NCBI RefSeq assembly: GCF_000834635.1
Contig: NZ_JXQV01000009.1
Span: 620,001 to 684,000, forward strand
DNA length: 64,000 bases
From: Agrobacterium tumefaciens
GTDB taxonomy: Bacteria > Pseudomonadota > Alphaproteobacteria > Rhizobiales > Rhizobiaceae
Direction of reading: 5' to 3'
Below the pieces are notes generated by a model that ran no database searches, was not told where the DNA came from, and was given only the letters and a program-made list of their open reading frames with translations. The position numbers and the translations under genes are program-made. Shown here in pieces: positions 44,078-53,670 of the stretch (the first letter of the stretch is position 1; each line of letters begins with the position of its first letter).

Positions 44078-44102
44078 GCGTAACCTCTGCACACTCGGCG
44101 AT

Positions 44103-44125
44103 GATGTCGGAAAAGGTCCGACATC
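44103..44125. promoter_or_regulatory. 9-bp inverted repeat upstream of the small exported protein gene
   Basis: Perfect arms GATGTCGGA/TCCGACATC with a 5-bp centre, 26 bp from the ATG at 44077. Could be an operator or a leader hairpin. Confidence 0.5.
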
Positions 44126-44231
44126 GTGAAAGCGCCGAGACTTTCACCAGAGGGGCCCGGACCAGCGGGTTGGTGGAGATGTGGGAGGCCGTCGCTGCAA
44201 TTCAAGAGGCGCGGCAGGGGGAATTGGACAA

Positions 44232-44250
44232 GAAAGGCAACAGGCCTTTC
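44232..44250 (-). terminator. Weak hairpin after the B12-type importer operon
   Basis: 7-bp stem GAAAGGC/GCCTTTC with a 5-nt loop, 20 bp after the stop of the ATPase gene at 44270; the T run is poor. Confidence 0.4.
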
Positions 44251-44269
44251 TAAAGATGCCGCGCCACCC

Positions 44270-45034
44270 TTACTTTGGAGCCCGATAGCGAATGTGGCAC
44301 ATGTCGCCATCACCCGCTTCCACATCGACTTCGACACCAAACACATCCGCGATCAGGCTAGCCGTGAAGACCGTCGATGGCTTGCCAAGCGCCACAAGCT
44401 CACCCGCCCTCATCACCGCCACCCGGTCACAGAACATGGCCGCGTGGTTGAGATCATGCAGCGCTGCGGCGACCGTCAGCTGCTGCTGGCGCACAAGGTG
44501 CAACAGCGCAATCTGGTGACCGATATCGAGATGGTTGGTCGGCTCATCCAGAAGCAGAATATCCGGCTTCTGGGCCAGGGCGCGGGCGATGTGCAGCCGC
44601 TGCCGCTCGCCCCCCGATAGCGTGTGCCACATGCGCTTTGAAAGATGCTTTGCATCGACATCCTGCAATGCCTGATCCACAATGGCATCATCCTGCGCCG
44701 ACCATGGCGACAGGGCGCTTTTATGCGGCGTGCGACCAAGCTCGACGGCCTGACGGGCGTTGATGCGCTCCTGCGTCTCCGCCTGCTGCTCAACAAGGGC
44801 GATAGATCGTGCGACATCGCGACGGTTCAGGCTTTCCATGGACTTCCCGTCCAGCGTCACTTGACCGGATTTCGCCTTTCGAAGGCCGCAGAGAAGCGAC
44901 ATGAGACTCGTCTTGCCGGAACCGTTGGGCCCGACAATGCCCAGAAACTCGCCCGGCCTGATCTCGAGACTGACGTTCCTCACAATCTCGACACCACCGG
45001 CAGACCAGCATAGATCCTGCGCGCAAAGGGTCAT
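44270..45034 (-). CDS. btuD: ABC transporter ATP-binding protein, BtuD/FecE type
   Basis: 254-residue ATPase: Walker A GPNGSGKTS (35-43), signature LSGGERQR (139-146), Walker B LLLDEP (160-165), and switch region ALHDLNHA. It belongs to the iron-siderophore/B12 group. Start at ATG 45034, which overlaps the permease stop by 4 bp (ATGA); the frame extends upstream only inside the permease gene. Control by the cobalamin riboswitch at 47283-47459 points to corrinoid rather than iron import. Confidence 0.85.
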   Translation of the reverse strand: MTLCAQDLCWSAGGVEIVRNVSLEIRPGEFLGIVGPNGSGKTSLMSLLCGLRKAKSGQVTLDGKSMESLNRRDVARSIALVEQQAETQERINARQAVELGRTPHKSALSPWSAQDDAIVDQALQDVDAKHLSKRMWHTLSGGERQRLHIARALAQKPDILLLDEPTNHLDIGHQIALLHLVRQQQLTVAAALHDLNHAAMFCDRVAVMRAGELVALGKPSTVFTASLIADVFGVEVDVEAGDGDMCHIRYRAPK

Positions 45035-46050
45035 ACCGATCTCCGTCGCTGGCTGAGAATGAGCGCGAAGGCCGGGGCACCGAACAGCGCCGTGATGACA
45101 CCGATCGGCAGGACCTGACCGGTGATGATGGTGCGCGAAACAATGTCTGCCGCGATCATGAACACGGCACCGGTCAAGGCCGCAGCGGGCAATAGGCGTC
45201 CATGGCGAACGCCGACGATCATGCGTGCGGCATGGGGAATGACAAGACCGATAAAGCCGATGGAGCCGACAATGCTGACCATGATGGCCGTCATCAGCGC
45301 GCAGATGCCGGTGAGAACAATGTAGACACGCCGAACCGGTATGCCGAGCGAGGCAGCCGAACCGGAGCCGAAGGTAAAGGCATCCAGAGCGCGCGCATGC
45401 CATAAACAGACCAAAAGGCCGATAAGCGTGACCGGCAAGGCCAGCCAGACATCTGGCCAGCGCACACCGGAGAGGTTGCCGAGCAGCCAGAACATGATGC
45501 CCCTCGCTTGTTCGGCATTGGCCGCCTTCGTCACGATAAAGGAGGTGATGGCATTGAAAAGCTGCGAACCCGCCACGCCGGCTAGAATGATGGCGCTGTT
45601 TCCGCTGCCAGCCCTCAGGGCAAGTAGGCTGACGAGGGCAAAGGCTGTGAGCGCGCCGAGGAACGCGCCGAGCGGCATGGTGAGCATGCCAGCGCCAAAG
45701 CCGAGAATGGCAACGCCAACCGCGCCCGTCGATGCACCAGCTGAAATGCCAAGAATATAGGGGTCGGCCAGCGGATTGCGCAGCAGCGCCTGAAGCACGA
45801 CGCCCGACAACGCAAGGGCTGCACCGCAGCAGGCCGCAACCACCGCCCGACTGAGCCGATAGTTCCAGATGATGCCTTCATCGATCGCATCCAGCGGATA
45901 GCCAGCATCGAACACGCGGTTTGCCACTGTCTTGGCAACGACATCCATGGAAATGGATGTCTCGCCAATGGCCGCGCCGAGCCAGAGCGCCAAGCCCAGG
46001 AGCCCGGCCGCCAGCAAGACGGCACGGGTTATGGTGAAGCAGGCACCCAT
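45031..46050 (-). CDS. btuC: ABC transporter permease, FecCD/BtuC type
   Basis: 339-residue permease with about nine to ten membrane segments. The conserved GAALALSGVVLQALLRNPLADPYILGIS segment and the C-terminal GSIGFIGLVIPHAARMIVG loop are diagnostic of FecCD/BtuC permeases. It is 3 bp from the binding-protein gene and overlaps the ATPase gene by 4 bp. Confidence 0.88.
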   Translation of the reverse strand: MGACFTITRAVLLAAGLLGLALWLGAAIGETSISMDVVAKTVANRVFDAGYPLDAIDEGIIWNYRLSRAVVAACCGAALALSGVVLQALLRNPLADPYILGISAGASTGAVGVAILGFGAGMLTMPLGAFLGALTAFALVSLLALRAGSGNSAIILAGVAGSQLFNAITSFIVTKAANAEQARGIMFWLLGNLSGVRWPDVWLALPVTLIGLLVCLWHARALDAFTFGSGSAASLGIPVRRVYIVLTGICALMTAIMVSIVGSIGFIGLVIPHAARMIVGVRHGRLLPAAALTGAVFMIAADIVSRTIITGQVLPIGVITALFGAPAFALILSQRRRSV

Positions 46051-46053
46051 GGC

Positions 46054-47085
46054 CTAGTTGGAAAGCCCAAGCTGGACGATAGCATCGGCCAGAACTTCGA
46101 TACCATCGATGGTGCGGATCGTCGGGTTCATGGCCTGTGCGTCCATGGTTACGATATGGCCTTCTTTGACAGCTGGCATAAGGCTGGTAACCGGATCTTC
46201 CTTCAGGAACTTCTGCTTGAGCACGACATCATCTGCCGGAAAGCGCCTGCGATCCATCTTGCCCGCGACGACGATGGTGGGATTAGCCTTGCCGATGGTT
46301 TCCCAACCGACCGTCGGCCACTCTTCATTGCTTTCGATGACATTTTTGATGCCGAGTGCCGACATGATATAGCCGGGTGCACCGTTTTTGCCTGCAACGT
46401 AAGGGTCGATTGCAAGCTCTGCGCTGGAAAACCAGAAGACTGCGGAAAGCTGGCCCTTTGCGGAAACGATCTTCTTGCGTGCAGCCTCTTCGCGTGCCTT
46501 CAGTTCGGCCACCAGCTTCTCGCCCTTGTCCTGAACATTGAAGATTTGCGCAAGGTCGGTCACTTCCTGATAGATCAGGTCCATGGTGAACACGGAATGG
46601 CGCACGCCATCCCCACCACCGGAATTGTCCTTGCCGGTGCAATCGGCGGGCGATGTGTAGACCGGGATCTTCAGTTCTTCAAACTGCTCCGGCTTGGCAA
46701 CCACACCTTCCGGGCCGACATGCCATTGATACTGGACCGTGACCAGATCCGGCTTCTTGGCCAGAACGCTCTCGAAACTCGGGTCATTATCCGCAAGCCG
46801 GTCGATCTTGGCATTGGCTTCTTCATAGCCCTTGATCACAGGGCCGACCCAAACCGCCGTGCCGACAACCTTATCTGAAAGGCCCAGCAGATAGAGAATT
46901 TCCGTGGTGCTCTGTCCAACGGCGACGGTGCGCTCAGGCGCATGCGTGAAGGTGACATCCCGACCGCAATTCTTGAGTGCCAAAGGATAGGACGTCTGCG
47001 CCGCATGGGCAGAAGGCAGCGCCGCAAACGAGCTTGCAACCGCGAAGATGGCAGCGCCCATGGCGTGCCTGAAGTGTAATGTCAT
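46054..47085 (-). CDS. btuF: ABC transporter periplasmic binding protein, BtuF/FecB type
   Basis: 343-residue class III binding protein with a Sec signal peptide (cleavage near AHA, residue 28). Landmarks: PERTVAVGQSTTEILYLLGLSDKVVGTA in lobe 1 and GWETIGKANPTIVVAG in lobe 2. It is the first gene behind a cobalamin riboswitch, so it probably binds vitamin B12 or another corrinoid. Close relatives that bind ferric siderophores cannot be excluded from sequence alone. Confidence 0.82.
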   Translation of the reverse strand: MTLHFRHAMGAAIFAVASSFAALPSAHAAQTSYPLALKNCGRDVTFTHAPERTVAVGQSTTEILYLLGLSDKVVGTAVWVGPVIKGYEEANAKIDRLADNDPSFESVLAKKPDLVTVQYQWHVGPEGVVAKPEQFEELKIPVYTSPADCTGKDNSGGGDGVRHSVFTMDLIYQEVTDLAQIFNVQDKGEKLVAELKAREEAARKKIVSAKGQLSAVFWFSSAELAIDPYVAGKNGAPGYIMSALGIKNVIESNEEWPTVGWETIGKANPTIVVAGKMDRRRFPADDVVLKQKFLKEDPVTSLMPAVKEGHIVTMDAQAMNPTIRTIDGIEVLADAIVQLGLSN

Positions 47086-47108
47086 TTCGATAGTCCCCGA
47101 TCGTCATG

Positions 47109-47127
47109 AGTTGCGCAAGGCGCAACT
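47109..47127 (-). promoter_or_regulatory. Hairpin next to the ribosome site of the B12-controlled operon
   Basis: 8-bp stem AGTTGCGC/GCGCAACT with a 3-nt loop, 23 bp upstream of the ATG at 47085, between the riboswitch and the GGGGAC ribosome site. It may be part of the riboswitch expression platform. Confidence 0.45.
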
Positions 47128-47282
47128 GGGTATGAACATGTTTAGATTGTCAGCCCGCAAAAACGGGACGTTGGGACGATCTGAAACCGGGACATGGCAG
47201 ATGAATAAGGCGCAGGCTAGCGCTCGATGCAATCACAACGTCTCCTGTTCCGGGCATCCCCGCCCGCGAATTGGATTGAACA

Positions 47283-47459
47283 TATGACGGCAGGTCTCCT
47301 GGCTCACGGATTTGCGCCTTCGCCCAACCTTCCCGCAAATCGCTTTGCAGTGGCATGACACTTTTAAAAAAAGCGTCATAGGGCTCGACAATCCGCTCAC
47401 AGTTGCGGGGGCAGCCACGGCATCGGATGTAAGTCCTCACCGTATTCCCTATTATTCCT
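47283..47459 (-). ncRNA. Cobalamin (AdoCbl) riboswitch
   Basis: Read on the minus strand: GGGAATACGGTGAGG, then CCGATGCCGTGGCTGCCCCC, CGCAACTGTGAGCGG, ATGCCACTG, CGGGAAGG, and finally the B12 box AGCCAGGAGACCTGCC (47286-47301). These are the conserved blocks of the class I cobalamin riboswitch in the proper order. It lies about 200 bp upstream of the BtuF-like gene, leaving a long expression platform (47086-47282) with no gene and no clear intrinsic terminator, so control at translation is more likely. Confidence 0.96.
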
Positions 47460-47595
47460 TACGATTGCTCGCTTGGAACCGTCGCAACCAGTTAGACGCA
47501 ATCGCGACATACCGTCAAGTCGAATAATTGTTATGTTATTACATATCGACTTGCAAGCGTTGATTTTCGATGTTTCACGGCTCGTCCTATCGCAC

Positions 47596-47622
47596 CAAAA
47601 AGCCGGGAATCTCTTCCCGGCT
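47596..47622 (-). terminator. Terminator of the glucose dehydrogenase gene
   Basis: Minus-strand stem AGCCGGGAA/TTCCCGGCT with a 4-nt loop followed by TTTTTGG, 31 bp after the stop. Confidence 0.92.
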
Positions 47623-47652
47623 TCCATCTCGAATTATCAATCTTATAGCTGT

Positions 47653-49992
47653 TTATGGCAGCGTGTAGGCGATGACATAGTCACCGGGCTTTGTGCCGAC
47701 GGAGCCATGGCCGCCTGCCACCATCACCACGTACTGTTTTCCATCATCCATGGCATAGGTCATCGGCGTAGCCTGTCCACCGGCTGGAAGACGGCCTTCC
47801 CAAAGCTGCTTGCCCGTGGTCAGATCATAGGCGCGCAGATAATTGTCCACCGCCGCACCGAGGAAGGCAACGCCACCCTTGGTAATCATGGGGCCACCAA
47901 TGCCGGGAACGCCAACCTTTAAAGGCAGGGGAAGCGGCGTCATGTCATAGACGGTGCCGTTCTTGTGCTTGTAGGCAACGTCACCCGTGCGCAGATCAGC
48001 ACCTGCAACATAACCCCATGGTGGAGCCTGGCATGGAATGCCGAGCGGTCCGAGGAAGGGTCCCATCAACACGCCATAGGGCGCGCCATCATTTCTGTTC
48101 AGACCCTGCTCGCTGCCCTTTTCATCCTGCCCCTTGGCCGGAATCTGGTCGCGTGGCACGAGCTGAGACGTGAAGGCGAGGTATGTCGGCATGCCAAACA
48201 TGACCTGCCGTTCCGGATCGACAGCTACCGAACCCCAGTTGAAGGTGCCGAAATTGCCGGGATAAATCAGCGAGCCGTTAAGCGATGGCGGCGTATAGCG
48301 GCCTTCATAATTCAACTGATGGAATTTGATCCGGCAGGCCAGCTGGTCGAACATGGAGACACCCCACATGTTCGATTCAACCAGCGGCTCTGGCTTGAAC
48401 GACAGAGCGGATGTCGGCTGCGTCGGAGACGTGAAATCTTCAGGGATTGCACCACCCGGTGCTTTCTCTTCCGTTATGCCCAGCAGCGGCTCACCATTGC
48501 GTCGATCCAGCACATAGATATCGCCCTGCTTCGTTGGCCCGACCAGAGCCGGAACGGACTGGCCATCCTGTCTGGTAATGTCGAGCAACACGGGCTGCGC
48601 GGGAACATCCATATCCCAGAGGTCGTGGTGCACCGTCTGGCGGACCCAGCGATCCTGTCCGGTGTTGATATCGAGCGCGACGATGGAGGACGAGTATTTC
48701 TCGACGCTTTCGCTGCGGCCCATGCCAAGCTGGTCAGGAACCTGATTGCCCAGCGGAATATAAACGAGACCCAGCGCTTCATCGACGCTGAAGATGGACC
48801 AGCTGTTGGGCGAGTTGGTCGTATAGGTTTGACCAGCCTGAAGCGGTTGTGTCTGGGTCGGGTTGCCCGAATCCCAATTCCAGATCAGCGCACCGGTGTT
48901 GACATCGAATGCCCTGATGACGCCGGACTGCGACTGCGTTGAATAATTGTCGTTGACCGCGCCACCGATGATGATCTTGTTGCCGACGACGACAGGCGGG
49001 GATGTAGAGTAATAGTAGCCTGCTGGATTGTACTTCATGCCGTTGGCCAGCTGCAGCGTGCCCTTATCGGCAAATCCTTCGCAAACGAGCCCGGTCAAAG
49101 CGTCAAGCGCAATCAACCGCGCGTCCGATGTCGGTAGATAGACACGCTGTGCGCAGGCGGCACCTGCCTGTGCAGCAGGATCCGCATAATAGGTAACGCC
49201 ACGGCATGTCTGATGCTGGCGATCCGGGTTCAGACCTGCATTTGGATCATATTTCCATTTTTCCTTGCCGGTGGCCGCATCGATGGCGATGGCCCAGTTG
49301 TGCGGTGTGCAAAGGTAAAGCGAATTGCCGACTTTTAAGGGAGTCACCTGATAGGTTGTCTCACCCACATCATCAGGCAATTTGACGTCGCCCGTCTGGT
49401 AGCGCCAGGCTTCCTTCAGATCGCCGACATTCTGCGTGTTGATCTGCGCCAGCGGCGAATAGCGTTGGCCATAGGAGGTTCGGCCGTATTGATGCCATTC
49501 ATTATCGGGAACCGGATTTCCAAAAGAAGGCGATGCGGTCACCACGTCGGTGGGCAGCGCGCCTTCCATGTCATGCGGGTCCTGCGTCATCGCAAATGCT
49601 GCTGCACCCACGGAAACCAGAACGGCAGTCAAAAGTGGAACCGCGTTTGCGCCGTAGGAGATGCCCGTGGGGCTGGTAAAGCCCAGAGGCTTTCTGATCC
49701 ATGGCATAAGAAGCCACATGCCGACCACGATGATGAAGCCGCCGCGTGGGCCCAGTTGCCACCAGTCAAAGCCGACTTCCCACAACGCCCATAAGAGCGT
49801 GGCCACAACGAAAACCGCGTAAAAGTGAAGAGCGAGCTTGTTTCTTTTGAACAGCAGAGCGCCGGTCAAAATGAATGCGATGCCAGCCAATGCGTAATAG
49901 AGGCTACCGCCCAGCATTGCGAGCTGTGAGCCGAAGCCAAAAATTGCTAAACCAATCAGAGTCAGGACTACTGCAGTGGATGTAATTGCCAT
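47653..49992 (-). CDS. gcd: PQQ-dependent membrane glucose dehydrogenase
   Basis: 779-residue quinoprotein. Five hydrophobic segments in the first 150 residues anchor it in the inner membrane; the rest is the eight-bladed PQQ beta-propeller, with WHQYGRTSYGQRYSPLAQIN, VHHDLWDMDVPAQPVLLD, and FNWGSVAVDP and AYDLTTGKQLWEGRLPAGGQATPMTY. It oxidises glucose to gluconolactone in the periplasm and passes electrons to ubiquinone. ATG at 49992 chosen. PQQ biosynthesis genes are not in the window. Confidence 0.93.
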   Translation of the reverse strand: MAITSTAVVLTLIGLAIFGFGSQLAMLGGSLYYALAGIAFILTGALLFKRNKLALHFYAVFVVATLLWALWEVGFDWWQLGPRGGFIIVVGMWLLMPWIRKPLGFTSPTGISYGANAVPLLTAVLVSVGAAAFAMTQDPHDMEGALPTDVVTASPSFGNPVPDNEWHQYGRTSYGQRYSPLAQINTQNVGDLKEAWRYQTGDVKLPDDVGETTYQVTPLKVGNSLYLCTPHNWAIAIDAATGKEKWKYDPNAGLNPDRQHQTCRGVTYYADPAAQAGAACAQRVYLPTSDARLIALDALTGLVCEGFADKGTLQLANGMKYNPAGYYYSTSPPVVVGNKIIIGGAVNDNYSTQSQSGVIRAFDVNTGALIWNWDSGNPTQTQPLQAGQTYTTNSPNSWSIFSVDEALGLVYIPLGNQVPDQLGMGRSESVEKYSSSIVALDINTGQDRWVRQTVHHDLWDMDVPAQPVLLDITRQDGQSVPALVGPTKQGDIYVLDRRNGEPLLGITEEKAPGGAIPEDFTSPTQPTSALSFKPEPLVESNMWGVSMFDQLACRIKFHQLNYEGRYTPPSLNGSLIYPGNFGTFNWGSVAVDPERQVMFGMPTYLAFTSQLVPRDQIPAKGQDEKGSEQGLNRNDGAPYGVLMGPFLGPLGIPCQAPPWGYVAGADLRTGDVAYKHKNGTVYDMTPLPLPLKVGVPGIGGPMITKGGVAFLGAAVDNYLRAYDLTTGKQLWEGRLPAGGQATPMTYAMDDGKQYVVMVAGGHGSVGTKPGDYVIAYTLP

Positions 49993-50058
49993 AAAATGCC
50001 CCCGGCGTGGTCTCCCGCGCCGAAAACACAATCCACTACCAAAAGGTTCCCAATAAAA

Positions 50059-51054
50059 TCACGATTTGGCCACTTTTTCGAAATCGCTGAATGCGATGCG
50101 CATTTCATCAGTCGTTTTTTCCGAGGCAATCATTGCCGCCAGCAACATCCGTGACTGACCGGCTCTCAATGTCTGCGAATGAATGGCGCCTGCCGCACCC
50201 AAATCGTGACCGCCGCCGCCGCCGCCATAACCGGCAACGAGAATGCCCGTCGGCACGCGGCTGGAAACGACGACGGGAACCTTCGCCTCCCGGCACCGGC
50301 CAACGGCTTCGACAATGCGCACATTGGCATTGCCGGAGCCCAGCGCAGCCAGAACGATACCGTCAGCGCCTGCATTCAGGCTGGCATCGATATGGGTTGC
50401 ATCACAGCCCGGATAGATCGCGACGATATCCACTCTGACATCTTTGACGCTTGCGGACAGGCCGGGGCTTTGCGGACAGAGAACATGGCCCGCCAGATCA
50501 AAGGCATTGCTCTCATCCGATGAGCGCTTGTAAAGGCCCCATGCCGGAAACAGCGTTCCGCCGAAGCAGACAAGGACGCCCCTCTCGATATTGGATGGAT
50601 CGACACTCGCTTCGATGGCGGCCGAAAGATTGCCCGGACCATCTGAGAGCGAATGATCTGCGGTGAACTGGGCACCGGTAAAGATGACGGGTTTGGTCAA
50701 ATGGTGCTGGAGATGAACCAGAAGGGCGCTTTCCTCCATGGAATCGGTCCCATGCAGAATGACGATCCCATCGACGGCGGGATCGGCAAGCTCCTTGCCG
50801 ACCGCCTCGCTGATATCCTGCATATCGGACAGCGTCAGGCTGGAGGAATCCTTTGCCATCAACTCCACGGGCTTGACCAGCACATCTGCGGAAGACAGGC
50901 CAGACACAAGCGCCTCGCCTGACAGCGCGGGCCTTGCCGCGCCATCTTCTCCGCGTTTGCTGGCAATGGTGCCGCCGGTGGCGATGACGGCCACCCGCAT
51001 TTTCGACAGATCAGTGCCCACGATCTGCCCCGGAGCCAGAGCGTCTGTCTGCAT
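50059..51054 (-). CDS. ansA: L-asparaginase
   Basis: 331-residue asparaginase: first nucleophile T29 in IATGGTIAS (24-32), second catalytic segment HGTDSMEE (101-108), and the C-terminal ligand region. It hydrolyses asparagine to aspartate and ammonia. No signal peptide, so cytoplasmic. The start is uncertain: ATG 51054 overlaps the permease gene by 44 bp; ATG 51000 (313 residues) would begin directly before the first strand. Neither has a strong ribosome site, suggesting coupling to the permease gene. Forms an ansP-ansA operon. Confidence 0.88.
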   Translation of the reverse strand: MQTDALAPGQIVGTDLSKMRVAVIATGGTIASKRGEDGAARPALSGEALVSGLSSADVLVKPVELMAKDSSSLTLSDMQDISEAVGKELADPAVDGIVILHGTDSMEESALLVHLQHHLTKPVIFTGAQFTADHSLSDGPGNLSAAIEASVDPSNIERGVLVCFGGTLFPAWGLYKRSSDESNAFDLAGHVLCPQSPGLSASVKDVRVDIVAIYPGCDATHIDASLNAGADGIVLAALGSGNANVRIVEAVGRCREAKVPVVVSSRVPTGILVAGYGGGGGGHDLGAAGAIHSQTLRAGQSRMLLAAMIASEKTTDEMRIAFSDFEKVAKS

Positions 51055-52489
51055 CGGCTTTCGCCAGTTCATGGATGCGATTTCGCAACATATACCAACC
51101 CGCAACAAGAGCTGGCGCAATGATGACGAGCGAACCGACCGTCAATGTGCCAGCAGGATAATCCAGCGCCATCAGCACCAGCACGCTGAAAAGAAAGACA
51201 AGCGTCATTATGCCAGTATAGGGGGCGCCGAACATTCTGAAATCAGGACGATTCATTTTCCCCCGCCGCGACAGATGCCACAGCTTAAGTTGGCATAACA
51301 CGATGACTCCCCACGCGCAAATAATGCCCAGCGCAGAAAGATTGAGGGCAATTTCAAAGGCTTCAGCGGGCACGAAGGCATTCATGATGACGCCAATGAC
51401 GGTGACGACTGCCGTGACTGCAATGCCGCCATAGGGTACGCCAGCCTTGTTCATTTTAGCCAGTGCCGCCGGCGCTGAACCGGAGATTGCCATGGAATGA
51501 AGGATGCGGCCTGTGGAATAAAGCCCGGCATTGAGCGACGAAAGAACCGCCGTGAGCACCACAAGGTTCATAATTATATCTGCACCCTCGATGCCGATGG
51601 AGCCGAAGAAGGTCACGAACGGGCTCTCACCTGCCTTGTAGGCGGTGTAGGGCAAAAGAAGCGACAAAAGCAGAACCGAGCCGACATAAAACACCAGCAA
51701 CCGGAACACCACCGTGCGGATTGCGCCGGGAATAACCTTGCGCGGGTCTTCGGTTTCGCCCGCCGTAGTGCCAATCAGCTCAATGGACGCATAGGCAAAC
51801 AGCACCCCCTGGATAATGATGAAGGCTGGCAAAATGCCATTGGGGAAGAAACCGCCATTATCACTGATGAGGCTGAACCCCGTCACATGGCCTTCAATGG
51901 GCGTGCCGAAAATAACGAAATAGACGCCAACGACCAGAAAGGTGGCAAGAGCGACGACCTTGATCAGGCTGAACCAGAACTCAAGCTCACCGAAAACCTT
52001 TACCGACAGCATATTCATGCCCAGCACGATAACCAGCGCGCCAAGCGCAAAGACCCATTGGTCGATACCCTGCATCCACGGCACATATTGCTTGAAGAAA
52101 TTCATGTAGATCGCCACCGCCGTCACATCGGCAACTGACGTCATGGCCCAGTTCATCCAGTACATCCAGCCAACGGCAAAGGCCATTTTCTCGCCGTAGA
52201 ACTCACGGGCATAGGACACGAAGGAGCCGGATGAGGGGCGGTGCATGATCAGCTCTCCCAGTGCGCGCAGCACCAGAAAAGCGAAGAAGCCGCAGATGGC
52301 ATAGACAAAAACCAATGCGGGACCCGCTGCGGCAAGACGGCCGCCTGCCCCAAGAAAAAGCCCCGTTCCGATGGCGCCACCAATGGCAATCATCTGGATC
52401 TGGCGCGGCTTGAGAGCCTTGTGAAATCCAAGGTCCTCTTTAGACTGAAGGTCTCGTTCGTGATTTTGCTGATTTGACTTTACTGACAA
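51011..52489 (-). CDS. ansP: L-asparagine permease (APC family)
   Basis: 492-residue amino acid permease with twelve membrane segments. MIAIGGAIGTGLFLGAGGRL at the first segment is the APC/AAP consensus; the order permease-asparaginase is that of rhizobial ans operons. Start is TTG at 52489, with GGGAGGGG 6-8 nt upstream. It imports asparagine by proton symport for use as nitrogen and carbon source. Confidence 0.88.
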   Translation of the reverse strand: MSVKSNQQNHERDLQSKEDLGFHKALKPRQIQMIAIGGAIGTGLFLGAGGRLAAAGPALVFVYAICGFFAFLVLRALGELIMHRPSSGSFVSYAREFYGEKMAFAVGWMYWMNWAMTSVADVTAVAIYMNFFKQYVPWMQGIDQWVFALGALVIVLGMNMLSVKVFGELEFWFSLIKVVALATFLVVGVYFVIFGTPIEGHVTGFSLISDNGGFFPNGILPAFIIIQGVLFAYASIELIGTTAGETEDPRKVIPGAIRTVVFRLLVFYVGSVLLLSLLLPYTAYKAGESPFVTFFGSIGIEGADIIMNLVVLTAVLSSLNAGLYSTGRILHSMAISGSAPAALAKMNKAGVPYGGIAVTAVVTVIGVIMNAFVPAEAFEIALNLSALGIICAWGVIVLCQLKLWHLSRRGKMNRPDFRMFGAPYTGIMTLVFLFSVLVLMALDYPAGTLTVGSLVIIAPALVAGWYMLRNRIHELAKADADRRSGSGADRGH

Positions 52490-52869
52490 TCGCCCCTCCC
52501 TCAGAGCTTAAGTCATCCGCACATCCGTCTCATGAGGTCTGGCATCTTGGGCCAGACGCAACGGCTTTGGCGGCTTGGCGTTAAAAATTTCAAAGCGAAA
52601 TATAAGTCTGTTATGCTGTAAGACAGATTTTGCGATCTCAAATACGTGCCAAATTTTCTGACGTCAAGCATCATTCCAGACGGCCTGACACGCGTGAACG
52701 ACCAGAAAGCCCCGGCGTGAGGCCGCAAACTGGATGAAAACAACTGAAGATATGAGGTTGGCGTAAAAGCGTTCTGGCGCGGGTGAGCGCCATTCGAGCT
52801 GCACGCTGGCGAGCTGTCAATCGTCGGGAACCATGCGTCGCTAAAGGTTGCGACGCAGACAAGGCCACC
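52490..52869. other. Intergenic region upstream of ansP with a candidate GntR operator
   Basis: 380 bp without a credible gene. It contains CTGTAAGACAG (52616-52626), a short dyad of the T-G-T-N-A-C-A type bound by FadR-subfamily GntR regulators, about 130 bp before the ansP start. The GntR gene that ends at 52870 reads toward this region. No terminator for that gene is obvious. Confidence 0.45.
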
Positions 52870-53583
52870 TTATCCGAGTGGCCTGCGATCGGTCATGATG
52901 GACGTAATGATCTGCTTGACCCGACCAAGATGGGCTTCCATGGCGCTTCTGGCCGCTTCATCCGATCCCGCCGCGATGGCTTCCGCAATCAGACGATGCT
53001 CGATATTCGAGGCAGCGCGCCGGTCAGCCATGACGTTCAGCAGTCCCGATTGCTGGCTGAGCGAATCGCGCGCATCAGAAAGGACTTTGGCGAAAACCGA
53101 ATTGCCGGACGCTTCGGCAATGGCGCCGTGAAACTCCGAGTCCAGCTTGACCCATTTCTGCGCATCTTCCTGCGCATCCATCGCATCACAAAGCTTCAGA
53201 ATACCGGTGAGTTGCTCACCCGTGCGCCGAACGGCGGCCCATCCGGCAGCGGGAACTTCAATATAGGGCCGGGCCTCGATGAGGTCGCGGGCGGAGTAAC
53301 CACCATAGCTCAGCTCGGGGCTTGGCCTGTCGGTCAAAACAAATGTGCCGCTGCCTGTCCGCGTCTGCGTCATTCCAAGCGTCTGCAAAGAGCGCAGCGC
53401 CTCACGCACAATGGGTCGGCTAACGCCGTATTTGCCGGCCAGATGCGTCTCGGCAGGCAAGCGCGTGCCAATGCTCAACCGCCCTGAGACGATTGCCAGA
53501 CGCAAATCCTCAAAGACCGATTCCGCCGCGCTTTTACGGCTGATCGGACTTGTTTCTGATAAAAATTCCACCCCTGCACTCAT
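52870..53583 (-). CDS. GntR-family (FadR subfamily) regulator, likely of the asparagine operon
   Basis: 237-residue regulator: N-terminal winged HTH (about 20-80: RLPAETHLAGKYGVSRPIVREALRSLQTLGM) and an all-helical FCD effector domain with the metal-ligand pattern DSEFHGAIAEASGN, EHRLIAEAI and MEAHLGR. It lies upstream of ansP on the same strand, so it may repress asparagine use (inference from position). Divergent from nasT, with an 8-bp dyad (53671-53716) in between. Confidence 0.85.
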   Translation of the reverse strand: MSAGVEFLSETSPISRKSAAESVFEDLRLAIVSGRLSIGTRLPAETHLAGKYGVSRPIVREALRSLQTLGMTQTRTGSGTFVLTDRPSPELSYGGYSARDLIEARPYIEVPAAGWAAVRRTGEQLTGILKLCDAMDAQEDAQKWVKLDSEFHGAIAEASGNSVFAKVLSDARDSLSQQSGLLNVMADRRAASNIEHRLIAEAIAAGSDEAARSAMEAHLGRVKQIITSIMTDRRPLG

Positions 53584-53670
53584 GCCGCTAACCTTTTATA
53601 AACAGGAGATCATTGTCAAGGCATCCGAAGTGGACCTCAGCCGGTTTTGACGAAACAATAAAAGCGAATA

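Noticed and set aside
44270-47085. Annotation as ferric siderophore importer
   Set aside because: The upstream cobalamin riboswitch is a more specific clue; iron uptake remains an alternative for individual proteins.
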